Positions 23,084 through 34,790 of a stretch of DNA of 64,000 nucleotides are shown piece after piece. The position numbers were made by a program, and so were the translations under genes. Below the pieces are notes generated by a model, which saw only the letters and a list, made by a program, of their open reading frames with translations, did no database searches and had not been told where the DNA came from. The DNA is from Cryptocoryne crispatula var. balansae (taxonomy: Eukaryota; Streptophyta; Magnoliopsida; Alismatales; Araceae): assembly GCA_036172225.1 (NCBI GenBank), contig CM069919.1, forward strand, positions 25,173,971 through 25,237,970. Direction: 5' to 3'. Within the stretch, counting starts at the first letter, position 1. Each line of letters opens with the position of its first letter.

Positions 23084-24203
23084 CGACTTTGCTTTAGTGA
23101 GATCCTATTTTCTTTCCTAAGAATGTCCATTTGAAAAGCATGTTTACTTTCATTTCCATGTGAGTCATTTCCATTTCCTTACATTGTTGCTTGTTTACGT
23201 TGCTTACTACTTTCTTTGAAGTATCATCTACTTTTCTTCAAGTTTACTTGCCCTCCCTTTATCTTTTTAAAAGCATGGCAATCTGATTTTTAGCTTTGTT
23301 TATCATCTTATTTCAATTTAGTATCTTGAAGATCATCCTATTTCATGCCTTGACAAATATGCTTGCCTATTTCCTTCCATGTCTAATTCCGTTCTAGTAA
23401 ATTTGCTAAGCATTTCTAGTCAAGGTTAAGTGCTCCTTTCCATTTTAGTTTTTATTTTATATTTTCTCATTGTCTTGTTTACTTGCTTCCTACAACATCT
23501 CATTAATCATTGTATGCTTTTATTTTCTTCTTGCTTGCTCTTTATTCCTTGACATTTCACTCGCATTTAGTTTGCATTGGGGTTTCGGCTCCTTAGGTCA
23601 TCCGAGAAGGGAGGCTCTCTCCTCCCAAAACCCCACACACCCAAACACCCCTCTTGGTGGTTGCCAACTCCTCCTCCGGGGATTCCCTCTCGGAAGGACC
23701 GGGTAGCTTCCATCAAGACCTCCGTAAGTCCCCAGACGTGAAGGATTCCCTCTTCACTGATCGGGCTGGTTGTACCATTTTATCCCAAAAACCGGAGTAC
23801 CTATTACCTATCGCTGTGAAAAGAGTGACAACCTTAGATTGCTCGGCGTTGTGAGAGCATAGGGTCCTACCCATTTATTTGAGTGGACAATATTTCTCTT
23901 AACAAGCCATTAATTTGAGGTTGAAACAAAAAAATTTGCGTTAATCATTCCAAGTCTTTGCTATTACTTGTTTGTAAAAAAAAATGAAAATTAAACAAAA
24001 ATCCCAAAATCACCTAAAAAGAACCTAAACAAAAAATTTGCTTGAGGTTAATTTGCTTGACAACTTGCTTGTCCGACAAAAGAAAATCAAAACAAAAAAG
24101 GGTAAAAAATCAAAACTAAAATTTTTTTTTTCCTTAAGCTTTTATTTGTCAACCTTTTTTTTCTATTGTGTTTATGAATTGTAGGTCAGGTTGAGTTATC
24201 GGA
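23084..24203 (+). other. Leader of C
   Basis: Untranslated leader, T/C-rich at 23100-23560. A block at 23590-23850 is strongly conserved with the leaders of D (27545-27800) and E (minus strand, 40830-41090). An A-rich stretch (23930-24120) precedes gag. Small ORFs in the conserved block (for example 23654-23854) have counterparts in D; whether they are translated is unknown. Confidence 0.65.
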
Positions 24204-25602
24204 ATGGCGGATCAAAGATACGAGCAACTATAGTTGGAGTATGACCAATCTTATTTCTACCCTGATGTCATATGTGCCGTCATTGAACCCGAAGTTCTCC
24301 CCGAACCTAGTCAAACTTCTCCTCGACCCACTCCAAATTCACTTTGGGAGGCATTTTCTCATGCTGACCCTACCCAAATTCAGGCTATCAAAGCCATCCT
24401 CAAGGGCAAGTCGCCCGCCGACCACATTCCTCCCGAAGGTAGTCTTCACATCTCTACCCCTCGGTCGGTAGCACATCAACCCAATGTGCCCACTCATGGC
24501 CATTCTTATACCGGGCTCGTAGCCCCAATTTCTCCTCATCCGGTGGCTAATCTAGATCATCACAATCCAAATGTTGTTGTTCCTTCTAGACAACCAGTTT
24601 ATTCTTCTAATCATCTCAACCCTACTCACCCTTTGGTGCAACCCCCAATGTACCCTTCTTATCCGGCCACTTCGGCCCAACAAATCCCAATTCCGGTGCA
24701 CCAAGCACCCACTTCTCCTCCTCCTCTTAGGGAACCTTATGTCGATCAGGCCATGATTAACAAGATCAATCGCATGGATGAGCAGTATAGAGAGCTTAGA
24801 CGTTTGATCGACACAAAGGCAGCCCCTGAAATTTCTCTTCCTTCCCTCCCTACTTTTCATCTACCTCCCTCTGAGATGCCGGTATACCGTCGCTACAATG
24901 GAACCGGTAATCCATTCATTCACATCAAGGACCTTATTTATGAGTCGGTAATGTGGCAAAATGATCCAAGGGCCCTTGCTTTTCTTTCCAGAAGATCATT
25001 AGAGGGTTCAACTTTAGAGTGGTTCTACTCGCTTGACTCTTTGAAGGCGAGTAACTTTGAAATTGTCAAAGCTAAATTTTTGCAGAGATATCAAGATAGA
25101 GTCGGACTAACATATTCCATCACTGACCTCATGGCTGAAAGAATGAGAAATGATGAAGACTTTACCAAATATGCTGATAGATGGAGGTCAATGGCAGAAA
25201 GGCTTACTGATTCCATTTCAGAACCGGAGCAAGTGAAGATGATCATCACCAATGCCACTCCGGCCTTAAAGAACATGCTAGCTTTGCATCACCCCATCTC
25301 CATGAGTGAACTCTATGAGAGGGCATGGTACATTCATACACAGCTTAGGGACTCACCTATCATGAACTTGTTTGATCCTAGACCCCGAGCTGTCAAGAAA
25401 ACCACTTTTACCACAACCGGCCCAGTGACTGAGGACGTAGTGACAAACGAAAACCTTAACGTTGTAGGGAACCCACCTATAAATTATCAACACCAGTTCA
25501 GGAACCCTCAACAAAATCAACCATTTAGAAACCCTCGTCAACCTCAACCTCAACCTCAGTTCCAGCCCCGTCAGCAACAAGCCCCGATCCCTCAGCGACC
25601 GC
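24204..25602 (+). pseudogene. C: gag, first part
   Basis: ATG at 24204 (MADQRYEQL) is followed by TAG at 24231-24233 where D has CAG; the frame reopens at 24234. The capsid-like domain spans about residues 200-390 (EMPVYRRYNGTGNPF, ALAFLSRRSLEGSTLEWFYS, MLALHHPISMSELYERAWY), typical of the plant retrotransposon gag family. The upstream start used in D (MNLRSGRV) is also broken here by a TGA. The frame is cut at 25602 by insertion of D and continues at 54244. Confidence 0.88.
25598..25602 (+). repeat. Target-site duplication of D, left copy (ACCGC)
   Basis: ACCGC before the D 5' LTR and at 54244-54248 after its 3' LTR. Uninterrupted D gag reads CAGCGACCGCAAGCC at this place, so the empty site is confirmed within the window. 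Confidence 0.92.
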
Positions 25603-26999
25603 TGTAGACACGCAATTTTGGCCTAGTTGGAGAGCTCAAATTCTTGTTTTCATGAAGAATATTTGAGTAACCTTTCAAGGGAACCGAGTTTTCCGGAAAA
25701 ATTAAGGTCTTTGGCACATTTCAAAGAGGGCAAAACCCTGTGTATAAGGGCACTTGGCGCCCTACTTATAGGGCACCAGGCGCCCTGTAAACAGGGCACC
25801 TGGCGCCCTGTATACAGGGCGCCTGGATCCAAATTAAATTGATTTGACAAGCCGATTTGACCTCCCACAGTGACTTGTCTTGTCGACCTAACATATCTCA
25901 TGATGCTGGCGCCCCATATATAGGGCGCTATGCCACATGGCACTGTTTTTCGAAAATGGCCAAAGTGCCCTCTTTTGGGCTATAAATAGCCCCCCATTTG
26001 GAGCTTGGAGGGGGTTCCAACCTCGTGCCACCCTATAGCTCATCCAACACCACGTTTCTAAGCCATTCTCATCCCCCACAAGCCTTCAAATCGATCCAAA
26101 ATCGTCCACCAAAAACCCTAAAAACCTTCTGTTTCTGTCACCCAGAAACATGATTTTTCTCCAACTTTGAGAGCCTATATCCGTCTCTCCTCTTACATCC
26201 AGCATCCAAACCACCTTTCATTAGCTTCATTTGCATATTGTCTACAAGGAGAAGCCCCTACTTCGTCCCGGAAGCCTCCCAGCACTCCGGAGCGGCGCCG
26301 CGAAAAGGTGAATAAAATCTGTTCGGGCCAGACTTAGTGCCCCGTATACAGGGCGCTTTGACTTGGTCAACGCGCCCCATAAAGGGGGCACCTTCTCCTG
26401 GCGCCCTATATACAAGGCACCAGAAAGGACAGAAGCTTGTTTTGTTATTTTTGAATTCTGATCGCCCGTTTAATCGAGTTTTTCGTCTTCCTCTTTCATC
26501 CTAGCATTAATCATCATGTTATTTGGCATGTCTTAGAACATTTTGCATCTTATATATGTTTAAAAACCTACCAAAATAGGGGTTGGGATTCCGTCCCAAT
26601 CCGGTTAGTCCCCTTCCATTTGCATGTTTGAATTCAAATTTGAGCACGATACTATGCTTTCATTAGAACTAATGAACCTTTCACTTGTTTCTATGTTTTC
26701 TTATGGACATTTTTAGGTAAATTCGATTGAGGCGTAGCTTCAATCGGATCGAAGACAAAGGACTCACTAAGCTCTCTTCTTTCGGCCGGCCGAGAGAGGA
26801 GAAGTCAGAACCCAACAATCTCCCCGCTTCCAAAGGTACGACGGTCATTTCTCTATTTCATTTCTTTTCATTTTACTATATTTTGGAGCCTTTGGCTCCT
26901 GGCGACCACACCCACTAACATCCCATCCACCAAGTCCCCAAAGCAAGCGTAGGGGCCGGAAGGGGGAGATCCGCGGATGTCCCGTTTCGGGTGCTTACA
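25603..26999 (+). repeat. 5' LTR of D (1397 bp)
   Basis: TGTAGACACG ... GGTGCTTACA. Its palindromic array (25735-25826, four units) includes a perfect 22-bp palindrome at 25802-25823 centred on GTATAC. TATA box TATAAATA at 25981-25988. GGCCGGCC at 26784-26791. Confidence 0.92.
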
Positions 27000-27005
27000 C
27001 CTTTT

Positions 27006-27023
27006 GGCGACAACGGTGGAACC
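27006..27023 (+). other. Primer-binding site of D
   Basis: TGGCGACAACGGTGGAAC, two or three bases off the form in E and F, so priming may be weaker. Confidence 0.7.
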
Positions 27024-27813
27024 GACTTTGCTTTAGTGAGTTCTTCTCTTTTTTTTCCTAAGAATGTCCACTTGAAAACATGCTTATTTTCAATCTAGTT
27101 CTCATTTAAGCCATTTCTATTTCTTTGCATTTCTATTTGCTTGCTTACATGCTTGTTTATTTCCTTGAAGCATTATCTTGTTCCTTCCGATTTACTTGCC
27201 TTCCGTTGGTCCTTTTAAAAATATACAATCTGATTTCTAGCTTGGTTTATCAACTTATTTCACCTTAGCATTTTAGATATCATCTTGTTTCATCTCTTGT
27301 TAAGTACACTTGTCTATTTCCTTCTAGGCCTAGTTTTCCTTTAGCAAATCTTTCAAAGCATGCTTAGTTAAATTAATGCTTTCTTCCATCTTAGTTTAAT
27401 TTCATATCATTGTCTTGTTTACTTGCTTCCTACAACATCTCATTAATCATTGTATGCTTTTATTTTCTTCTTGGTTGCTTCTTATTCCTTGAAATTTCAC
27501 TTGCATTTAGTTTGCATTGGAGTTTCGGGTTCGCCCGTCTCCTTAGGACATCCGAGAAGGGAGGCTCTCTTCTCCCAAAGCCCCACACATCCAAACACCC
27601 CTCTTGGTGGTTGCCAACTCCTCCTCCGGGGATTCCCTCTCGGAAGGACTGGGTAGCTTCCATCAAGGCCTCCGTAAGTCCCAAGACGTGAAGGATTCCC
27701 TCTTCACTGATCGGGTTGGTTGTACCATTTTATCCCAAAACCCAGAGTACCTATTACCTATCGTTGTGAAAGGAGTGACAACCTTAGATTGCTCGGCGTT
27801 GTGACAGCATAGG
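27024..27813 (+). other. Leader of D, first part
   Basis: T/C-rich, then the conserved leader block (27545-27800). Interrupted by E after the ATAGG target site; it resumes at 43703. Confidence 0.7.
27809..27813 (+). repeat. Target-site duplication of E, left copy (ATAGG)
   Basis: ATAGG before E and again at 43698-43702 after E. In the leader of C the uninterrupted sequence reads GCATAGGGTCCTACCC. Confidence 0.92.
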
Positions 27814-29622
27814 TGTGGACGCCGGGAAAGAGGGGTGGAGAGGGAGAGATATGTCCTCGTGGGTGGGTGTGTGTGCTTCCTTTCTTACGGTCTTGATAGG
27901 GTGGGTTCGTGTTAATCACGCCATAGACACGGTCGTGGATGATTCCGATGGACCGATCTATTGCCTGCTTCTCTTCCTTCTTTCCTTCTCCGCACTCACC
28001 TTGATCCCCGAACTACTCAACCCTTGATGTCACTTAGACATCGAAGGACCGGTCTGGGTCGTGAGGAGAATCGAGGGGAAAGAAGATCAGATAGCCGGTG
28101 GCATTATCAACACTAACTTAACCTACAAACCCAAAGAGGAAGGGATGGTGTGGTCGCCAGGAGCCAGAGAGGCTCCGATGATAGAAATAAAAGAAATGAA
28201 CTAGTAAAGGAAGTGAGAGTGACCGGTTACCTCGATAAGCTGGGAGATTGCGGGGGTTCTATCTTCTCCTTCCTCGGCCGGCCGGGGAAGAAGAGCCTTG
28301 GAGAAACTCGCTTGCCTGAAAAGAAAGTATGAATGAAAGCACAACGATTAGAACTAAAGATGGAGCAGTAACTATTCGTAAGAAAGAAGAGCAATGGCAA
28401 AAGGGGTTGAACGAACCGGATTAGGACTAACTCCTAACCCCTTCTTGAGGGAGGATCTAAATGACCTAAGACTAAGATGCGTTATGCTATACTAATGCAA
28501 CATGCATAATGAAACCCAAATGAACAATAAAGGAGAGGGTAAGGTAAGGAAGAAGATCGTAGAGAAGCCCGGTGCTTCTGGTTTCTGGAAATTGCAGGCG
28601 CTCCGCCGACAGGTCGCCTGCGTCGCGTCGGGGGAGCGCTCCAGTCCTTCTGCGGCAGTCTTCAATGCAATCTTCTCCCGGTTCCAATGACGAGGGATCG
28701 GATTCCTAGTTGGTTTTGGAGGTTTCTTGGTACTCGTTGTAATGGCTTTCAATGGTATGATGGCAGGGGTCTTGAATGGTTTTTGAGTGGTATTGAATGA
28801 GCGGAGTGAAAGGGGTGTAATGGAGGATGGAGAGGCTTGGGAGTGAGATGGGGGCTTGGAAGGTGGTGGGAGAATGTTGGAAGGCTCAAGAAAGCTCTCC
28901 GGAAGTTAAGGCTCTGGGAATTCCTCTTTAAGCTCCTTGGAATCTCTCTCTTGGAACCTCTCCCTTTTTTTGGAACCACTTAAATGTGGGAGAAGGGTCT
29001 CCTCTTATAGGTGCGCAAAAGTGACCTTGGTGCTCCGCCTTGAGGACGCCTGGCGTCGTGGCATGAGAGCGCCTGAAAATCCGCCGACAGGTCGGCGGAT
29101 CAGCACGTCCGACCATACCTGTCACCACCTACCACCCTGCGTGTCAGGCGGTAGTTGTCAGCGGAAATCCTGGCGCTCTGACAGGGGAGCACCTACGACC
29201 TACGGCTATCTGACTGTAAATTCGGCGCACGCGGAGCCTGCGGTCACAGTTGTCAGGCGGGAATCCAAGTGCTCCGACGGCGGAGCGCCTGCACCCTCGG
29301 TACGATTTCGACAACGCATCGCTGACCGTCTGAAAAGCCGCCTATCACACGCGGAATTGCAGGCGCTCTGGCAGAAGAGCGCTTGTACTTTCGTACGTCT
29401 CTGAGTACAATGTCGTCCGGCGGGACAGAAGGGTAAAAATGTGGGAAATTACAGGCGCTTTGACGTCGCGATGCCAGGAGTCGCGACATCGGGACGCCTC
29501 AATATTTTCTGAAATTTGATTGTTTTTTTGTCAAATCGACCTCTCCGATCGGGAGAAAACCAGTGTTATCTATAGAAATGAGATTGTTCTTTCTGTAATC
29601 GGGCCGAATTCGCGTATCTACA
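27814..29622 (-). repeat. 3' LTR of E (1809 bp)
   Basis: Minus strand starts TGTAGATACGCG at 29622 and ends at 27814 (TGTGGACGCC on the plus strand). It is nearly identical to 41887-43697; the differences noticed are scattered substitutions. A TATA-like TATAAGAG lies on the minus strand at about 29007-29014. The U3 part contains GC-rich inverted repeats (for example CCGCCGACAGGTCGGCGG near 29078). GGCCGGCC at 28276-28283. Confidence 0.93.
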
Positions 29623-29636
29623 GCTTGCCTCGCCTT
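29623..29636 (-). other. Polypurine tract of E
   Basis: AAGGCGAGGCAAGC on the minus strand abuts the 3' LTR, identical to the tract of C. Confidence 0.8.
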
Positions 29637-31772
29637 GACGTCGGTTTTGCAAGGGAGCGACGCGGAGTGTAGCGGAAGTGACCGTAGCGAGGTGAAGCGG
29701 AGTGAAGTGATGGCGGACTGAAAAACTGACGTCAAGGTGTAGATTTAGATACGCGACTCACGTCCTGACCAGGTGAATTGAGCCTTCTCAAGTTCCACAA
29801 TTGCCTTTTGTATCTTCGAGACTGCTTCCGTGGTTGATTGGAGACGAGATGTGCCGTGGGCACGAGAAAGGAAAATAAAAGCCTGCTCCCTGCGTGTGGG
29901 GAACCTCCGAGCGCGGCTCGTGAGTTCATCTTGGTTAGCGGCCCAGCTTTGTGGTGTGCTTGTACCAAGAAGGGCTGAACAGAAGTTGATCTTAAAATCA
30001 AAAGAACCTTCAATCAACGGGGGTTAAGTCTTTAGGATTCATCCGGGTCCTTGCGGGAACCTGCTTTAGCTCGGAGTGGAATAACCTCTCAACTCAATAG
30101 AAACGCTTGTTTGCCTTGTAAGAGAAAATGACCTTTCACGAAGACAACCACAATGATGATAGCCAAATGCAGATGATGCATGCAGATGTATGCTGGGTGA
30201 AAGAAAGAAATAAAAATTAATATTAAGAAACATAGTTGAAGATATAGATCATGAGTAATGGGTCAGGACACTGATCAGGAACCGTCATCCCCATAACTCG
30301 TGATTTTGGCTTATCCGCAAGTTCATTGAACAACCGTTCCGTCCTTGATTTTGTTGGAGGGGTTCTCGGGCCCGGTGTTTTCAGAACTTGTGGTCTTCAA
30401 CATTTAAAATACTGCTATAGTTAACATGCAAGAAAATACCAATTTTTGTCCATTTTCAATTATTTTTATTTCTTTTTCCGGATTTATTCAAAGCGCTCCT
30501 TCGACGCGACGCCAGTCGTCGCACTGTCAGAGCGCCTGCAACCCTGCGCGGCTTTCCGTCAAGGGCCTGTCACCTGTCTCGTCGTGGGTAATGGGGGGGG
30601 CTCCCCCTCTCTCTTCCCTCTTCGTATCTGTTGCCTGTCTTACTGAACCAGAAGAGTGGTTAGATTTCGTTTAGGCTTAGCCTCTTGCAAGATGTCAAGA
30701 GGCGTGAGCCTTCTTAACTAGGCAAATAAGAAACATGACTATATGATGCAGAAACGAAACGTGCATGACAGAAAATTAAACATGAATGCAACTAGACATG
30801 CGGTCAATTTACAAGCGCTAACTCTTTTAGTTTTGGGGATTTTCCTATTTTTTGGATTTTGATTTTGATTTTTTTTGGGTTTTGGATATTCAGATTTGTA
30901 GGAGGTTTTTTTTGAGAATTTTGCAGATTTTTTTTTTGTTCTTTGAGGTTTTCAGATTTGTTTGGATTTTGGATATATTCATTTTTTTGTTCGTGGATGG
31001 AGTAGATGTTCTCATCATTTGCCCTGCTTGCAACTGGGTTCCCCTTTCACAGTACGTGTAGTGGCTAAGGATAAGTGCCACGTGTAGGTGATGTGCCTCC
31101 TCCCGGGATTTTTAGGCTTTCTGCCTTCAATAAACCAGGGTCCTGCCGGGGCTCGGTTGATCAACCCTACCCATGGTGGTTGAAGAAGGAAGAAATTAAG
31201 ATAAGCCTTTGGCCAAACTCAAAGGATATCAAGCGGGTTCCCGTACTGACGCCCATCTGCCAAGTTTAAATCCTTTTGGGTCATTCCTTCTTGCCCATTT
31301 TTGTGGCCCACATTCGGACAGGTCATTTTTTGCCTGAGGGGTTCATTGCCCATCTTTTGGAGCCTTTTCTTTTTGGGGCTGTTTTTAAGCACTCATTCAG
31401 ACAGGTCTATGCTTTTTTTTCGGTTGACCTGAGGGGTTCATTGCCCATCTTTTGGTGCCTTTTCTTTTGAGAAGACAGACCCTCTAGGATTTTCCACTCT
31501 TCCCAGATGGTGGAGTATTTTCGGTATTCCTCACCTGAAGTCCCTTGAATCTTTCCTCGGGCCGAAGCGAGAGAAGAATAGGGCATGGTTGATCTTCTTT
31601 GCCTAGCGCTACCCGATTTTCTTTTCCGGCTTTGACCGTCGAATCCCGGAGCCTAGGCGTGCGATGTGCATAGTGTGATGCTTATCCTTAACCCTTACTT
31701 GGACGGGTGGGCCTAATAGCAAGCAAGGACAGGTAAGAACGGACTCCTTCCACAGTTTTTTTTTTGTCATTT
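29637..31772 (-). other. E: 3' untranslated region (~2.1 kb)
   Basis: No gene. It contains the conserved arms (plus-strand TGTTGGAG 30352-30359 and CTTCAACA 30395-30402), an A-rich tract on the sense strand (30830-30990) and repeated GATGGGCAATG..CCTCAGGTCA-type units (31320-31460). A GC-rich segment at 30490-30620 resembles LTR U3 sequence. Confidence 0.7.
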
Positions 31773-32900
31773 TTAGGGAAAATATTTCTTAAGATAGAGT
31801 CCATACCAAGGGTGGGTCAATTCGTCTCCATCTGCGTTAACTAGCTTGTAAGAATTGACAGGGTATGTTTCTGAAATCACAAAGGGTCCCTCCCAATTTG
31901 GTTGAAGCTTTGAGCGGGGACCGCCCGGCTTTATGAAAATTCTTTTAAGCACAACCTCACCGATTTCAAATTTTCTCTCAACCACCCTTTTCTGATAAAA
32001 TCTCTTAAGCCTATTCTGGTAAGTCCGGGCATGTTCGGCGGCGGCCAGCCTCCTTTCGTCCAAGAGTTCGAGTTGGGCCAGGAGAGATTCCTGCCGATCA
32101 TCCGTAGGGATGTCTCGATCGATCTGAACTCGGAGGGAGGGAACAAGTACTTCATATGGGACTACTGCCTCCATTCCGTATGCCAAGGCATAGGGAGTCT
32201 GGCCCGTTGGGGTTCGGACCGAAGTGCGGTAGGCCCATAGAGCATCGATCAACTTATCCGGCCAATCCGCGAACCTGCTGGACTCACATGTTTTCTTAAT
32301 GATTTTTATCAGGGTTTTGTTAGTGGCTTCTGCTTGACCGTTGCCTTGAGGGTAATATGGGGATGAATGATGCAATTTTATGCGATACCTGTTGCAAAGG
32401 TCTTGCAGCTCATGAGAGACAAACTGGGGCCCATTGTCGGTGATGATGTCGCCGGGGATTCCAAATCTGGACAGGATGTTGCGCCTGATGAAGGTGCACA
32501 CTGTTGATGCCTTGATCTCTGTGTATGCTTCTGCTTCGGCCCATTTGGTGAAGTTCTCCGTCGCGGTGAGAATAAAAGACTTAGTTTTGTTTGTGGAGTT
32601 GGGATCACCAAGGGGACCGATGATATCAAAAGCCCACATAGCGAAAGGCCAGGGGGCATGGATAGGATGGAGAGAAGAAGCCGGAGAGTGGATCTTATCG
32701 GCATGGAGTTGACATTGGTGGCAGTGCCGGACAAAGATCGAGCAATCTTCCTCCAATGTGGGCCAGTAATACCCCTGCCGAATGATCTTTTTGGCAAGGG
32801 CTTGGGCACTAACGTGGCCCCCACACACCCCTGAGTGAGCTTCTTCAAGTACTACTTCGGCTTCTTTTTCATCTACACAACGCAACAGAACCCCTGTCAT
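31773..32900 (-). CDS. E: integrase
   Basis: Open frame of 375 residues covering essentially the whole integrase. The HHCC zinc domain (HSGVCGGHVSAQ ... CHQC) is at residues ~20-65. Catalytic Asp is in MWAFDIIGP, Asp in IITDNGPQF, and Glu in QGNGQAEATNK. The C-terminal domain ends LKKYFP at the same place as in A-C. There is no chromodomain. Its ATG is internal to the ancestral polyprotein; a frameshift and stop at about 32930 separate it from the RNase H frame. It would insert element DNA into the genome; catalytic residues are intact, but expression would need a repaired frame. Confidence 0.88.
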   Translation of the reverse strand: MTGVLLRCVDEKEAEVVLEEAHSGVCGGHVSAQALAKKIIRQGYYWPTLEEDCSIFVRHCHQCQLHADKIHSPASSLHPIHAPWPFAMWAFDIIGPLGDPNSTNKTKSFILTATENFTKWAEAEAYTEIKASTVCTFIRRNILSRFGIPGDIITDNGPQFVSHELQDLCNRYRIKLHHSSPYYPQGNGQAEATNKTLIKIIKKTCESSRFADWPDKLIDALWAYRTSVRTPTGQTPYALAYGMEAVVPYEVLVPSLRVQIDRDIPTDDRQESLLAQLELLDERRLAAAEHARTYQNRLKRFYQKRVVERKFEIGEVVLKRIFIKPGGPRSKLQPNWEGPFVISETYPVNSYKLVNADGDELTHPWYGLYLKKYFP

Positions 32901-32930
32901 GCTTCTCTTAAAGAGTGTTCCGCCCCGGCA

Positions 32931-34091
32931 CTAGATATTTACGGGAAATTCTTCGACGACTTTTCTTTCATCGGACGTAAGCTCGGGCGGGTAGGTCTGA
33001 TTCTGGCAATATTGAGCAATCTCATGGTACCATGGCCTCTCTTCTTCTTCATTTAATTCTTCAACCTCAATGATCGACAATTCCTCCTTTTGCTCAAGCA
33101 CTTCCTTTCTTGCGAACTCCTCTTGGACATCGAGAAATCGAGCATCCTTAATGGCAGGTATCATCTTCCGCCGGACAGAAATGGTCCTATCAGTCATGCC
33201 TAGCGGGATTGATAAAGAGGATGCCAACGATGCTAGAGAATCAGCGAGGATATTCTGAGCACGAGGGATATGGACAAATTCGAGCTTGGTGAAGAGCTTG
33301 ATGTAAGAAGAAGTGAGTTCTTGATATGGCTTGAGTCCAGGATGAGATGTTCGATATCTGGAGAGTACTTGCCGAAGAATCAGCTGGCTGTCGCCTATAA
33401 TTCTTAACTTGGTGGCTCCGTGGAAGCGAGCAGCCTCTAATCCAGCTAAGAGGGCCTTGTATTCAGCAATGTTGTTGGTGGCGGGAAAGCAGAGTTGGAA
33501 GGCTTGGGGAATAACAACCCCTTCCGGGGACAGAAGGGCAACTCCGATTCCTCTTCCTTGGGAATTTAAAGCACCATCAAAATAAAGGGTCCATAGTTCA
33601 GAATGATGGAGGGACAAGAGCCCTTCGTCGGGCAGTTCAGACTGGACCGGGTCAAAGTTAGGGATGGGATGGTGAGCCAAGTGCTCGGCAATAGCGTACC
33701 CTCTGATTGATTTCTGTTGGATGTAAGTGATGTCAAATTGGGAGAGAAAACTTTGCCATCTGGCAAGTCGGTCAGTGAGGACAGATTTCTCGAGGAGGAA
33801 TTTGATAGGATTCATTCGGGCGATGAGATTGACCTCGTGAGCAAGAAAGTAGTGCTTGAGTTTTTGTACCACCCAAACTAGAGAGACACAGGTCTTCTCC
33901 ATGGCGGTGTAATTCATCTCACAAGGGTCAAAGATTTTAGAAAGATAGTAAGCAGCCCATTCTTTTCCTTCCTCGTCTATTTGTGCTAACACGGCACCCA
34001 AGGATTCATTTATAACTGAGATGTACAAAATCAAAGGCTTGCCTGGATTCGGGGGTTGGAGCATAGGAGGGCTAGAAAGATATTTCTTCAA
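32931..34091 (-). CDS. E: first and second RNase H domains
   Basis: 386-residue frame. The first RNase H begins KKYLSSPPMLQPPNPGKP and LYISVINESLGAVLAQIDEE (catalytic Asp replaced by Ser), with the conserved FLSQFDITYIQQKSIRGYA tether. The archaeal-type RNase H has LYFDGALNSQGRGIG, IAEYKALLAGLEAA and IIGDSQLILRQ, so D-E-D is intact. The acidic linker (SIIEVEELNEEEERPWYHE) follows. RT, expected immediately upstream, is missing. Confidence 0.88.
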   Translation of the reverse strand: MKKYLSSPPMLQPPNPGKPLILYISVINESLGAVLAQIDEEGKEWAAYYLSKIFDPCEMNYTAMEKTCVSLVWVVQKLKHYFLAHEVNLIARMNPIKFLLEKSVLTDRLARWQSFLSQFDITYIQQKSIRGYAIAEHLAHHPIPNFDPVQSELPDEGLLSLHHSELWTLYFDGALNSQGRGIGVALLSPEGVVIPQAFQLCFPATNNIAEYKALLAGLEAARFHGATKLRIIGDSQLILRQVLSRYRTSHPGLKPYQELTSSYIKLFTKLEFVHIPRAQNILADSLASLASSLSIPLGMTDRTISVRRKMIPAIKDARFLDVQEEFARKEVLEQKEELSIIEVEELNEEEERPWYHEIAQYCQNQTYPPELTSDERKVVEEFPVNI

Positions 34092-34790
34092 ACCGTCAAA
34101 AGCCTCCTGGCATTTCTGATCCCATTACATCCTCTTCCTCGTCTGTATCAACGTCCTTTTCTGAACCGACTTCATACCACCCAAACTAGAGAGACACAGG
34201 TCTTCTCCATGGCGGTGTAATTCATCTCACAAGGGTCAAAGATTTTAGAAAGATAGTAAGCAGCCCATTCTTTTCCTTCCTCGTCTATTTGTGCTAACAC
34301 GGCACCCAAAGATTCATTTATAACTGAGATGTACAAAATCAAAGGCTTGCCTGGATTCGGGGGTTGGAGCACAGGAGGGCTAGAAAGATATTTCTTCAAA
34401 CCGTCAAAAGCCTCCTGGCATTTCTGATCCCATTACATCCTCTTCCTCGTCTGTATCAACGTCCTTTTCTGAACCGACTTCATACCACCCAAACTAGAGA
34501 GACACAGGTCTTCTCCATGGCGGTGTAATTCATCTCACAAGGGTCAAAGATTTTAGAAAGATAGTAAGCAGCCCATTCTTTTCCTTCCTCGTCTATTTGT
34601 GCTAACACGGCACCCAAGGATTCATTTATAACTGAGATGTACAAAATCAAAGGCTTGCCTGGATTCGGGGGTTGGAGCACAGGAGGGCTAGAAAGATATT
34701 TCTTCAAACCGTCAAAAGCCTCCTGGCATTTCTGATCCCATTACATCCTCTTCCTCGTCTGTATCAACGTCCTTTTCTGAACCGACTTCA
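33867..34790 (-). repeat. Tandem triplication, 3 x 308 bp
   Basis: Copies 33867-34174, 34175-34482 and 34483-34790, with only one or two differences seen between copies. Each contains the start of the first RNase H (KKYLSSPPVLQ ... CVSLVWVV) fused to the acidic linker end (YEVGSEKDVDTDEEED), so each includes the RT-deletion junction (about 34125, 34433, 34741). 308 is not a multiple of 3, so the copies shift frame. The junction has short TAC-CAC microhomology. Confidence 0.92.
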
